DNA of 64,000 bases. Origin: Klenkia taihuensis (GTDB lineage: Bacteria > Actinomycetota > Actinomycetes > Mycobacteriales > Geodermatophilaceae). Positions 35,301 through 43,131 of the stretch are shown here, in pieces (position 1 is the stretch's first letter; every line of letters starts with the position of its first letter). Position numbers and translations under genes: made by a program. The stretch lies in assembly GCF_900112525.1 (NCBI RefSeq), contig NZ_FOMD01000005.1:1-64000 (forward strand), read 5' to 3'. The notes below the pieces were generated by a model. The model worked only from the letters and a program-made list of their open reading frames with translations, did no database searches and was not told the origin of the DNA.

Positions 35301-36464
35301 ATGGCCCTCAAGTTCGGCACGTTCATGGCCCCGTTCCACCCCCCGGGCACGGGGCAGAACCCGTCCACCGCCTACGAGCGGGACGTCGCGCTCATCCAGC
35401 ACATGGACCGCCTGGGCTTCGACGAGGCGTGGATCGGTGAGCACCACTCGTGCGGCACCGAGCTGATCCCCGACCCGTTCATGTTCATCATGTACATGGC
35501 GAACCTGACCAAGCACATCAAGCTCGGTACCGGTGTGACGTCGCTGCCCTACCACAACCCGCTCTGGGTGGCCGACCGTGCACTGTTCGCCGACCGGCTG
35601 CTGCGCGGCCGCTTCATGCTGGGCATCGGCCCCGGTGCGCTGCCGACCGACGCCGACATGATTGGCATCTCCCTCGAGGAGCAGCGCGGCGCGATGGAGG
35701 AGGACTTCGACGTCCTCATGGCGCTGCTGCGCGGCGAGTCGGTCACCAAGGAGACCAACCGCTACCGACTCAAGGACGCACGCACCCAGTACGCCCCCTA
35801 CAGCGACTTCGACATCGCGGTCGCGGCCATCGCCAGCCCGACCGGGCCGCGTGCGGCGTCCAAGAACGGCGCGCACCTGATCTCGGTCGGCGCCACCGCC
35901 GCGGGCGGGTTCGATGCCCTCGCCCTGCACTGGGACGTCATGGAGGAGCGGGCCCCCCAGTTCGGCCACAAGGCCGACCGCACCAAGTGGCGCCTGGCCG
36001 GTCCGATGCACCTGGCCGAGACCAAGGAGGAGGCGATCGAGCAGGTCCGCTACGGCCTCGACGCCTGGTGCGACTACACCCAGGACGTGCTGGCTGCCCC
36101 GCACTTCCGCGCGGCGGGCAAGTCCTTCGAGGAGCGCGTCGAGTGGGTGAACGAGTCCGGCCTGGGTGTCATCGGCACGCCGGACATGGCCATCGCGCAG
36201 ATCGAGCGGCTGGAGAAGCAGTCCGGCGGCTTCGGTTCCTACCTGCTGATCGCGCACGAGTGGGCGCGCCACAAGGACAACCTGAACAGCTTCGAGCTGT
36301 TCGCCGACCACGTGATGCCCCGCTTCCAGGGCAGCGCGGACCGGCTCACCGGGGCCGAGCAGTGGGCCCGCAGCCGCTGGGACGAGCTGGACGGCCGACA
36401 GGGCGCGGCCATCGCCGCGGCTACCGAGCGGCACGCCTCCGAGAAGTCCGGCTCGCAGGCCTGA
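35301..36464 (+). CDS. LLM-class flavin-dependent monooxygenase, limonene-monooxygenase-like
   Basis: A 387-residue luciferase-like TIM-barrel protein. The N-terminus KFGTFMAPFHPPG, the segment DEAWIGEHHS and LGTGVTSLPYHNP are typical of LLM oxygenases using FMNH2 and O2. Length and sequence character match limonene 1,2-monooxygenase-type proteins, but other cyclic substrates are possible. ATG at 35301 with AAAGGAG. The divergent flavin reductase is the obvious partner. A carveol-type dehydrogenase shares its operator type further along, supporting a terpenoid or similar alicyclic substrate. Confidence 0.83.
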   Translation: MALKFGTFMAPFHPPGTGQNPSTAYERDVALIQHMDRLGFDEAWIGEHHSCGTELIPDPFMFIMYMANLTKHIKLGTGVTSLPYHNPLWVADRALFADRLLRGRFMLGIGPGALPTDADMIGISLEEQRGAMEEDFDVLMALLRGESVTKETNRYRLKDARTQYAPYSDFDIAVAAIASPTGPRAASKNGAHLISVGATAAGGFDALALHWDVMEERAPQFGHKADRTKWRLAGPMHLAETKEEAIEQVRYGLDAWCDYTQDVLAAPHFRAAGKSFEERVEWVNESGLGVIGTPDMAIAQIERLEKQSGGFGSYLLIAHEWARHKDNLNSFELFADHVMPRFQGSADRLTGAEQWARSRWDELDGRQGAAIAAATERHASEKSGSQA

Positions 36465-36475
36465 CCTCCCGCACC

Positions 36476-36511
36476 GAGGGGCGGGGTGGCGCCTGCGCGA
36501 CCCCGCCCCTC
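36476..36511 (+). terminator. terminator/attenuator after the monooxygenase
   Basis: GAGGGGCGGGGT and its complement form a 12-bp stem with a 12-nt GC-rich loop, 12 bp after the stop and before the small gene at 36534. Confidence 0.75.
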
Positions 36512-36533
36512 CGTCAGGACCGGAGGTCCGTGC

Positions 36534-36872
36534 ATGCAGATCGCCCTTGACCCGACCGACGGCAGCACCCGGCTGGAACACGCCGATGTGTTCACCAAGT
36601 TCTCCGTCGTCGTCCCCACCTCGGACTCCCTACCCTTGCGAGCCGACGAGGTACCCGAGCAGCTCGGATGGGCCACGCCCGACGGCGAGCACGTCTTCGT
36701 CCGCATCGAGGCCCTCACCCAGCTCGCGGGTGACCGCGCGGCCGACCCGGACTGGACCGCCGGTCTCGACGGGATGCTCGCCTACGCCCGCACGTCCGGG
36801 TGGACGTCGCCCGACGGCACCGCCGTCCGCGCCCACTGCACCACCAGCGAGGGCACCGGCCCCACCGGCTGA
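36534..36872 (+). CDS. hypothetical protein, 112 aa, in monooxygenase operon
   Basis: ATG at 36534 with GGAGG 8 bp upstream. The sequence MQIALDPTDGSTRLEHADVF then GWATPDGEHVFVRIEALTQL and LAYARTSGWTSPDGTAVRAH has no family I recognise. It is soluble, with no signal. It lies between the monooxygenase and a dehydrogenase on the same strand, so it may be an accessory protein of the pathway. Confidence 0.65.
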   Translation: MQIALDPTDGSTRLEHADVFTKFSVVVPTSDSLPLRADEVPEQLGWATPDGEHVFVRIEALTQLAGDRAADPDWTAGLDGMLAYARTSGWTSPDGTAVRAHCTTSEGTGPTG

Positions 36873-36936
36873 GCCCTGCTGCCCGCCCCAGGACCGCGTC
36901 GCCAACGCAGGCGGCGTCGCCGAGAAGAGGAACACC

Positions 36937-37983
36937 ATGCGTGCAGTCGTCTACAGCGGCCCCAAGCAGGTCGCGATCACCGACGTGGCGGAGCGGCCCG
37001 TCGGTCCCGGTCAGGTCAGGCTGAAGGTCGCCTTCAACGGCATCTGCGGCACCGATCTGCACGAGTACTACGCCGGCCCCATCTTCGTGCCCACCGAGCC
37101 GCACCCCCTCACCGGGGAGGCGCTGCCCGTCGTCCTGGGCCACGAGTTCTCCGGCACCGTCACCGAGGTCGGCTCCGAGGTCACCTCGCTGGTCGTCGGG
37201 GACCGGGTCACCGTGCTCCCCGTCTACTCCTGCGGCGAGTGCCTGGCCTGCCAGGGCGGCCGGCCGAACGTGTGCGCCAAGGTCGGCTTCCACGGGCTCT
37301 CGACCGACGGCGGCATGGCCGAGACGACCGTGGTGGACGAGGGTATGGCCTTCAAGCTCCCCGACTCGGTGTCGCTGGAGCTCGGTGCGCTCACCGAACC
37401 CATGGCTGTGGCCTACCACGCCGTCAAGCTGGGTGACCCCGACCCGTCCGGGACCGCCCTGGTCTTCGGGGCCGGCCCCATCGGCATCGGCCTGTGGTTC
37501 GCCCTCAAGGGCCAGGGCATCGACGACGTCTTCGTGGTCGAACCCTCCCCCGTCCGGCGTGAGTCGATCGAGCGACTGGGGGCCAAGACCATCGACCCGA
37601 CGTCGGTCGACATCCCTGCCTTCATCGCCGAGCACACCGGAGGCAACGGGGTGACGGCGGCCTACGACGCCGCAGGCGTCACCGCCTCGGTGCAGACCGC
37701 CCTCGCCTGCCTGGGCGCCGCCCGCACGATGGTCAGCGTTGCTATCTACGAGAAGCCCCTGGAGACCCCACTCATCCAGCTCGTACTCCGCGAGGCCCGC
37801 ATCCAGGGCACGCTCTGCTACACCGCTGACGACTACCGCGCGGTGATCGAGCTCATGGCGGCCGGCCACTACGACACCACGGGCTGGCTGGAGACCATCG
37901 CCATGGACGACCTCGTCACCGAGGGCTTCGAGGCCCTGCACGCCGGCCAGAAGATGAAGGTCCTGGTGGACCCGAGCCGCTGA
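36937..37983 (+). CDS. 2,3-butanediol dehydrogenase-like zinc alcohol dehydrogenase
   Basis: A 348-residue medium-chain dehydrogenase. Catalytic zinc: Cys in GICGTDLHEY and His-Glu in LGHEFSG. The structural zinc loop is complete: CGECLACQGGRPNVC. The cofactor turn is FGAGPIGIG with an acidic VVEPS, favouring NAD(H). The GPIFVPTEPHP insertion is typical of butanediol dehydrogenases. ATG at 36937 with AAGAGGAA upstream. A vicinal diol or secondary alcohol from the monooxygenase product is a plausible substrate. A terminator follows. Confidence 0.86.
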   Translation: MRAVVYSGPKQVAITDVAERPVGPGQVRLKVAFNGICGTDLHEYYAGPIFVPTEPHPLTGEALPVVLGHEFSGTVTEVGSEVTSLVVGDRVTVLPVYSCGECLACQGGRPNVCAKVGFHGLSTDGGMAETTVVDEGMAFKLPDSVSLELGALTEPMAVAYHAVKLGDPDPSGTALVFGAGPIGIGLWFALKGQGIDDVFVVEPSPVRRESIERLGAKTIDPTSVDIPAFIAEHTGGNGVTAAYDAAGVTASVQTALACLGAARTMVSVAIYEKPLETPLIQLVLREARIQGTLCYTADDYRAVIELMAAGHYDTTGWLETIAMDDLVTEGFEALHAGQKMKVLVDPSR

Positions 37984-38007
37984 TCCGCCCCTCCCCCACC
38001 ACCCGGT

Positions 38008-38039
38008 CCGCCCCGGGGTGCTTGCGCACCCCGGGGCGG
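38008..38039 (+). terminator. terminator after the dehydrogenase
   Basis: CCGCCCCGGGGTGC, loop TTGC, then the exact complement: a 14-bp stem. Confidence 0.85.
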
Positions 38040-38079
38040 CCGCGTGTCGACCGACCACCACCCCAGACCGGAGCGCCCT

Positions 38080-39255
38080 GTGACAGCACCCCGACCCGGA
38101 CCGTCGGGTCCCCTCGCCGGCCTGCTGGTCGCCGACTTCTCCCGGATCCTCGCCGGGCCCTACGCCACCATGATGCTGGCCGACCTCGGCGCCGAGGTGG
38201 TCAAGGTCGAGGGTCCCGGCGGTGACGACACCCGGACGTGGGCCCCGCCGGTCCGCCCGGTCGACGGGGACGACGTGTCCACCTACTACCTGGGCATCAA
38301 CCGGAACAAGAGGTCCATCGCCCTGGACCTCACCGACCAGGCGGACCGCACCGTCGCCCACGAGCTGGCGCGGCGCGCCGACGTGGTCGTGGAGAACTTC
38401 AAGCCTGGCGGGCTCCGACGGTTCGGACTGGACTTCGACGCCGTCGCCGCGACGAACCCCGGCGTCGTCTACGCATCCATCTCCGGGTTCGGCAGCGGAC
38501 CCGGCGGGGAGAAGCTGCCCGGGTACGACCTCATCGTGCAAGCCATCTCCGGGTTGATGAGCCTCACCGGTCCCACCGACGGCGAGCCGTACCGGGCCGG
38601 GGTTGCCGTGTTCGACGTCATGGCCGGGCTGCACGCGACGATCGGCGTCCTGGCCGCCCTGAACGCCCGCCACGAGACAGGCCGCGGACAGCACATCGAG
38701 GTCAACCTCCTGTCCTCCGCGCTGTCCGGCATGGTCAACCAGACATCGGCCGCCGTCGCCGGGCAGGTGGTGCCCTTCCGGATGGGCAACAGTCACCCCT
38801 CGTTGTTCCCCTACGAACCGCTGCAGTGCGCCGACGGGGAACTGATCATCACCGCCGGCAACAACGGCCAGTTCCGCAAGCTGGTCGAGGCCCTCGGGGT
38901 GCCGGAGCTCGCCGACGACGCCCGCTTCGCCCGCAACGAGGACCGCACCGCGAACCGCGACGAGCTGCGACCGCTGCTGGTGGAGCGGCTGCGCACCCGC
39001 GGCAAGCAGGACTGGTTCCGCACTCTGATCGGCGTCGGGGTTCCGTGCGGGCCGATCAACACCGTCGACCAGGGCGTGGCCTTCGCCGAGGAGGTGGGTC
39101 TCGACCCGGTCGTCCTGGTGGAGGGCATCCCGTCCGTGCGGAACCCGATCACGTTCTCGGCCGATGCTGTCGACTACCGCCTGCCACCACCCCGCCTCGA
39201 CGAGCACGGCGCCGACCTGCGCACCTGGCTGACCACCACGGAGGAGACCCGATGA
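38080..39255 (+). CDS. CaiB/BaiF class III CoA transferase
   Basis: A 391-residue class III CoA transferase, which moves CoA between acids through an aspartyl-CoA intermediate. VADFSRILAGPYATMMLADL and GAEVVKVEGPGGDDTR are N-terminal family marks; the catalytic aspartate is in LPGYDLIVQAISG. The GTG at 38080 has CGGAG 7 bp upstream; a GTG at 38044 would add twelve unconserved residues. It overlaps the next gene as ATGA. It probably activates a carboxylic acid from the pathway for beta-oxidation by the dehydrogenases at 43-45 kb. Confidence 0.86.
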   Translation: MTAPRPGPSGPLAGLLVADFSRILAGPYATMMLADLGAEVVKVEGPGGDDTRTWAPPVRPVDGDDVSTYYLGINRNKRSIALDLTDQADRTVAHELARRADVVVENFKPGGLRRFGLDFDAVAATNPGVVYASISGFGSGPGGEKLPGYDLIVQAISGLMSLTGPTDGEPYRAGVAVFDVMAGLHATIGVLAALNARHETGRGQHIEVNLLSSALSGMVNQTSAAVAGQVVPFRMGNSHPSLFPYEPLQCADGELIITAGNNGQFRKLVEALGVPELADDARFARNEDRTANRDELRPLLVERLRTRGKQDWFRTLIGVGVPCGPINTVDQGVAFAEEVGLDPVVLVEGIPSVRNPITFSADAVDYRLPPPRLDEHGADLRTWLTTTEETR

Positions 39256-39752
39256 GCTCGACCCCCGACCTCGCGGCCCGGCTGCGGGCCCTCGAGGACC
39301 GCGAGGCCATCCGCGAGCTGGACGCCCGGTACTGCCGCTACCTCGACGAACGTCAGTGGGACCGGCTCGGCGACTGCTTCACCGTGGACGGCGCCTTCGA
39401 CGGGTTGTCCCGGGTCGAGGGGCGTGCTGCGGTGCGCGACTTCTTCGCCGGCCTCGCCGGCAACGGGCTGACCGTGCTGTGGCACCACGTCTCCAACTAC
39501 GAGATCGCGCTGCACGGCGACACCGCCACCGTCCGGTCGCTGCTGTGGCAGCCCTGCGTCATCAACGGCGTTCCCCAGGTCTCGGCCGGCCGGTACCGCG
39601 ACCGCGTCGTCCGCACCGACAGCGGATGGCTGTTGAAGGAGAAGCAGGTGCGCTTCTCCTACTGGGGCCCGCTGGCCGACGGATGGGACCACCACTCCTT
39701 CGGTTTCGCGTCCGCGGCCAGCGCGGCGACACCCGTCGACCGCGAGGTCTGA
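39252..39752 (+). CDS. SnoaL/NTF2-like domain protein
   Basis: A 166-residue cone-shaped alpha+beta barrel protein (REAIRELDARYCRYLDE, then WDRLGDCFTVDGAFDG, then GRYRDRVVRTDSGWLLKEK). The ARYCRYLD and DGxF pattern is common in SnoaL_4-type isomerases, hydrolases or dehydratases. It is translationally coupled to the CoA transferase (ATGA), so it should act on the same intermediate, possibly as a dehydratase or lyase. Confidence 0.8.
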   Translation: MSSTPDLAARLRALEDREAIRELDARYCRYLDERQWDRLGDCFTVDGAFDGLSRVEGRAAVRDFFAGLAGNGLTVLWHHVSNYEIALHGDTATVRSLLWQPCVINGVPQVSAGRYRDRVVRTDSGWLLKEKQVRFSYWGPLADGWDHHSFGFASAASAATPVDREV

Positions 39753-39758
39753 GCTGTC

Positions 39759-39787
39759 GTCGGCCCCGGGCACTGCCCGGGGCCGAC
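39759..39787. terminator. bidirectional terminator
   Basis: GTCGGCCCCGGGCA and its complement, separated by one base, lie between the convergent SnoaL-like and aldehyde dehydrogenase genes. The real loop must open several of the inner pairs. Confidence 0.8.
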
Positions 39788-39797
39788 GGCATGGACC

Positions 39798-41168
39798 TCA
39801 GACGCGGCGGACCAGCTTCTTGTTGCAGAACTCCTCCAGGCCGAAGCGCCCCAGTTCCCGCCCGACCCCGGACCGCTTCACCCCGCCGAAGGGCAGGTCC
39901 GGCGCGCTCTTGCTGGTTGAGTTGATCCACACCATGCCGGTCTCGAGCTCCTCCGCGACCCGCTGCGCCGTGTCGTCGTCGGTGGTGAACACCGAGGCAC
40001 CCAGCCCGTAGGCCGAGTCGTTGGCCAGCGCGACTGCCTCCTCCGTCGACCCGACGCGGTGGACCACGGCCACCGGCCCGAACAGCTCCTCCCGGTAGGC
40101 CCGCATGTCCGGCGTGACGTCGGTGAGGACCGTGCCCGGGAACCACGCACCCGCCGTTCGCTCGGGTACCCCGCCGGTGCGCACGGTTGCCCCCCGCTCG
40201 ACGGCGTCCCGCACCTGGGCGGCGAGGTCGTCGCGCGCCTGGGCAGACGACAGCGGGCCCATCTTGCTGCCGGCATCGGTGGGGTCGCCCATGGTCCAGC
40301 TTCCCACCCCGGCCGACAGGCCCGCGACGAAGTCCTCGTACAGGTCCGTGTGCACGATGAACCGCTTCGAGGAGGTGCAGGCCTGCCCGCCGTTGAACAT
40401 CCGACCCGCGACCGCGGCACCGACGGCCGATTCGACGTCCGCGTCGGCGAGGACGAGGAAAGGGTCCGACCCGCCCAGCTCTAGGACGTACTTCTTCAGG
40501 TGCCGGCCGGCGACCTCGCCCACCGCGGCCCCGGCACGCTCGGAGCCGGTCAGGGAGACACCGTGCACGAGCGGGCTGGCGATCATGTCCGCCACTTGCT
40601 CGTTGGTCGCGAACACGTTCACGTAGACGTCGGCCGGCAGGCCCGCGTCGCGGAACAGCTGCTCCATCGCCAGCGCCTGCTGCGGGCAGTTGGGTGCGTG
40701 CTTGAGCACGATGCTGTTGCCTAGCAGCAGGTTCGGGCCGGCGAACCGGGCCACCTGGTACCAGGGAAAGTTCCACGGCATGATCCCGATCAGCGCGCCC
40801 AGCGGCTCCGTGCGGACGACGGCGGTCCCGGTGCCGGCGATCTCTAGCTCCTCGTCCCCGAGGTGGGCCGGGCCCTTGGTGGCGTAGTACTCGTAGATGG
40901 CCGCGGCCAGCCCCACCTCCCCGCGGGCCTCGGCGAGCGGCTTGCCCATCTCCAGCGTCGTCAGCGCAGCGAGCTCCTCGACGCGCTCGCGGTAGAGATT
41001 GGCGACCTTCTGCAGCACCGCCGCCCGGTCGGCCAGGGGCGCGCGCCGCCATGAACGGTAGGCGGCGTCGGAGCGCACGAGGACGTCGGCCACCTGCTCG
41101 TCGGTCGTGGTCGGGAAGGACTGCACGGTCTCCCCGGTGGCGGGGTTGACGGTGGCGTACTGGCTCAT
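39798..41168 (-). CDS. NAD(P)-dependent succinate-semialdehyde dehydrogenase-type aldehyde dehydrogenase
   Basis: A 456-residue aldehyde dehydrogenase. It shows the cofactor region MPWNFPWYQ, the general base in LELGGSDP, the nucleophilic Cys in FNGGQACTSSKR, and the PFGGVKRSGVGRELG C-terminal motif. The length and SKR motif match the short GabD/YneI group. ATG at 41168 with GGAAG upstream. It follows the LysR gene by 39 bp on the same strand, so it is probably in one unit with LysR and the SDR, except for the hairpin at 42125. Confidence 0.87.
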   Translation of the reverse strand: MSQYATVNPATGETVQSFPTTTDEQVADVLVRSDAAYRSWRRAPLADRAAVLQKVANLYRERVEELAALTTLEMGKPLAEARGEVGLAAAIYEYYATKGPAHLGDEELEIAGTGTAVVRTEPLGALIGIMPWNFPWYQVARFAGPNLLLGNSIVLKHAPNCPQQALAMEQLFRDAGLPADVYVNVFATNEQVADMIASPLVHGVSLTGSERAGAAVGEVAGRHLKKYVLELGGSDPFLVLADADVESAVGAAVAGRMFNGGQACTSSKRFIVHTDLYEDFVAGLSAGVGSWTMGDPTDAGSKMGPLSSAQARDDLAAQVRDAVERGATVRTGGVPERTAGAWFPGTVLTDVTPDMRAYREELFGPVAVVHRVGSTEEAVALANDSAYGLGASVFTTDDDTAQRVAEELETGMVWINSTSKSAPDLPFGGVKRSGVGRELGRFGLEEFCNKKLVRRV

Positions 41169-41207
41169 TCGGTCTTCCAATCCGGTGGCGGTCGGTCGGG
41201 GTGGGGG

Positions 41208-42107
41208 TCAGGACCCGCCGGAGGCGGGGATGCGGGCGGCGACGTCGAGGACGGCCTGCAGGACCGGGGTGACGTGGTCGGCGCGCCAGGCGATGCGCAG
41301 GGAGACGGGCTCCACGTCGTCGCTGATCGGCACGAAGCGGACGTGCGGGTCCTGCACGGCGCGCGACACCGACACCAGAGTGAGGTGGCAGCCCACTTCC
41401 GCAGCCACCAAGGACAGCGCGCTGTAGGTGTCGGGGGCGATTTGGACGACGTCGGCAGCGAAGCCGGCGGCCAGGGACAAGGTGCGCAGCCGGTCGGGCA
41501 GCACCCCCCCGGCCACGGGCGGGAGCGAGACGAACTGCTCCCCGGCCAACTCCGCGACCCGCACCTCGGAGTAGTCCGCCAGGCGGTGGCCGGCCGGGAC
41601 GGCCAGGCACAGCGCGTCGTCCTGGATGACCCGGGAGACAACGCCGGCCGGCCGCAGGTCCCACCGACCCAGCGCGATCTCGACGTCGCCGACCAGCAGG
41701 CGGTCCAGCAGAGGCTGGGCGAACTGCTGGCTGAAGAGCTCCAGCCGGATCCCGGGGTGTCGGTGGCGGACGGCGCGGGCCAGCTCCCCGACGAGCCGGT
41801 GCGTCGACGCACCCGCGTAGGCGATGCGCACCAGGCCGACGTCGCCCCTCTCCACGGCCCGGACCGCCTCGGCTGCGCGGTCCAGCGCGGCGAACACCTC
41901 GCGGGCCGGTTCGATGAGCGCCTGGCCCGCCGCGGTCAGCCGGACCGAACGAGTGCTGCGCTCGAACAGCTCAGTGCTGAGGTTGCGCTCCAGCGCCCGG
42001 ACGGCGCGGCTGACCGGCGGCTGGGCCATGTGCAACCGCTGCGCCGCCCGCCCGAAGTGCAGCTCCTCGGCCACGGCGAGGAACACCTGCAGGTGGTTCA
42101 GCTCCAC
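41208..42107 (-). CDS. LysR-family transcriptional regulator
   Basis: A 299-residue LysR protein with helix-turn-helix LQVFLAVAEELHFGRAAQRL and MAQPPVSRAVRALER, closely similar in this part to the LysR at 28019. The effector domain begins VRIAYAGASTHRLVGELARA. GTG at 42107. It lies between the carveol-type SDR (upstream) and the aldehyde dehydrogenase (downstream), all leftward, so it is unusual in not being divergent from its likely targets. Confidence 0.85.
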   Translation of the reverse strand: MELNHLQVFLAVAEELHFGRAAQRLHMAQPPVSRAVRALERNLSTELFERSTRSVRLTAAGQALIEPAREVFAALDRAAEAVRAVERGDVGLVRIAYAGASTHRLVGELARAVRHRHPGIRLELFSQQFAQPLLDRLLVGDVEIALGRWDLRPAGVVSRVIQDDALCLAVPAGHRLADYSEVRVAELAGEQFVSLPPVAGGVLPDRLRTLSLAAGFAADVVQIAPDTYSALSLVAAEVGCHLTLVSVSRAVQDPHVRFVPISDDVEPVSLRIAWRADHVTPVLQAVLDVAARIPASGGS

Positions 42108-42124
42108 GTGCCCGCTCCTGTCAT

Positions 42125-42164
42125 GGCGCCGGCCCGCACGGGTCTCCCCGTGCGGGCCGGCGCC
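42125..42164 (-). terminator. terminator/attenuator after the carveol-type SDR
   Basis: GGCGCCGGCCCGCACGGG and its exact complement form an 18-bp stem with a 4-nt loop, 14 bp beyond the SDR stop and before LysR. Confidence 0.85.
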
Positions 42165-42177
42165 GTGCAGCGGTGGA

Positions 42178-43020
42178 TCAACCCTGGGGCATCTTGTACG
42201 GGGCGGTCGCGCCCGCGTCGACCGTCATCGTCAGACCGGTGACGTAGCGCGACTCGTCGGAGGCCAGGAAGAGCACCGCGTTGCTGATGTCCACGGGGTC
42301 CACCCACGGGATCGGCAGGGAGTTCAGCGGCTTGAACGCCTCCTTGACGTCGTCCCGGCTGGCACCAGGCTGGCCGAACACCTCGTAGAGCGCGGGGTTG
42401 TGCACCATCGGGGTGTCGGTGGTGGTCGGGTGCACCGTGTTGACCCGGATGAACTGCGGGGCGAGCTCGACCGACAGCGCACGCATCAGCCCGACCACAC
42501 CGTGCTTGGCGGCCACGTAGTGCGCGAAGTTCGTGTAAGCCACCAGACCGGCAACCGAGCTGGTCAGGATGACCGAGCCCCCCTTGCCCCGCTCGACCAT
42601 GGAGGGGACGGTGGCCCGCACCGTCTTCCAGACGCCGGTCAGGTTGATGTCGAGCATGTCCTGCCAGGTGTCCTCCTCCAGCTCGATCCCGGGACCGAAG
42701 CTGAGCACCGCGGCGTTGGCGGACACGATGTCGATCCCGCCGAACTCGGCAATCCCCTCGTTCGCCACCTCCTTCAGCGCGGACAGGTTCCGCACGTCGG
42801 CCGGGCGGGCGATGATGCGCCGGTCCAGGGCCTCGACCTGCTTGACCGTCTCGGCCAGGTCGGCCTCGGTCGAGCCGGGGTACGGGATGCCTTCGACGTC
42901 GGAGCAGATGTCGACGGCGATGATGTCCGCGCCCTCCTGGGCTAGCCGCAGGGCGTGTGAGCGGCCCTGCCCTCGTGCAGCTCCGGTGATGAACGCGACC
43001 TTGCCCTCGACCCGACCCAT
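42178..43020 (-). CDS. mycofactocin-coupled SDR, carveol dehydrogenase type
   Basis: A 280-residue SDR. GAARGQGRSHALRLAQEGAD is the hallmark of the subfamily with tightly bound NAD(H) that needs mycofactocin as redox partner. ICSDVEGIPYPG is the insertion also seen in Rhodococcus carveol dehydrogenase. Catalytic residues lie in LTSSVAG and YVAAKHG. ATG at 43020 with GGAGG 7 bp upstream. A TGTTCC-type operator is 75 bp before the start. It probably oxidises an alicyclic secondary alcohol. Mycofactocin genes are outside the window. Confidence 0.87.
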   Translation of the reverse strand: MGRVEGKVAFITGAARGQGRSHALRLAQEGADIIAVDICSDVEGIPYPGSTEADLAETVKQVEALDRRIIARPADVRNLSALKEVANEGIAEFGGIDIVSANAAVLSFGPGIELEEDTWQDMLDINLTGVWKTVRATVPSMVERGKGGSVILTSSVAGLVAYTNFAHYVAAKHGVVGLMRALSVELAPQFIRVNTVHPTTTDTPMVHNPALYEVFGQPGASRDDVKEAFKPLNSLPIPWVDPVDISNAVLFLASDESRYVTGLTMTVDAGATAPYKMPQG

Positions 43021-43094
43021 GGTGCCTCCTCTGCGGGGGAGGACGCCCTCGTCCTCCTTCCTCCCCATCCTGGAGGCGGGTGGCGCAGCTCACG

Positions 43095-43111
43095 CGTTCC
43101 GATTCGGAACA
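43095..43111. promoter_or_regulatory. TGTTCC-N5-GGAACA-type operator, SDR site
   Basis: CGTTCC-GATTC-GGAACA: the inner 15 bases GTTCCGATTCGGAAC are a perfect palindrome around one central base. It is 74 bp before the SDR start, the same distance as the monooxygenase site. Confidence 0.65.
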
Positions 43112-43131
43112 CCGGCTGCGCACCCCCGGCC

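Noticed and set aside
34572-36581. In-frame upstream extension of ribBA making a giant protein
   Set aside because: The extension is antisense to the flavin reductase gap and the LLM gene; the ATG at 34571 matches the family start and overlaps the reductase stop.
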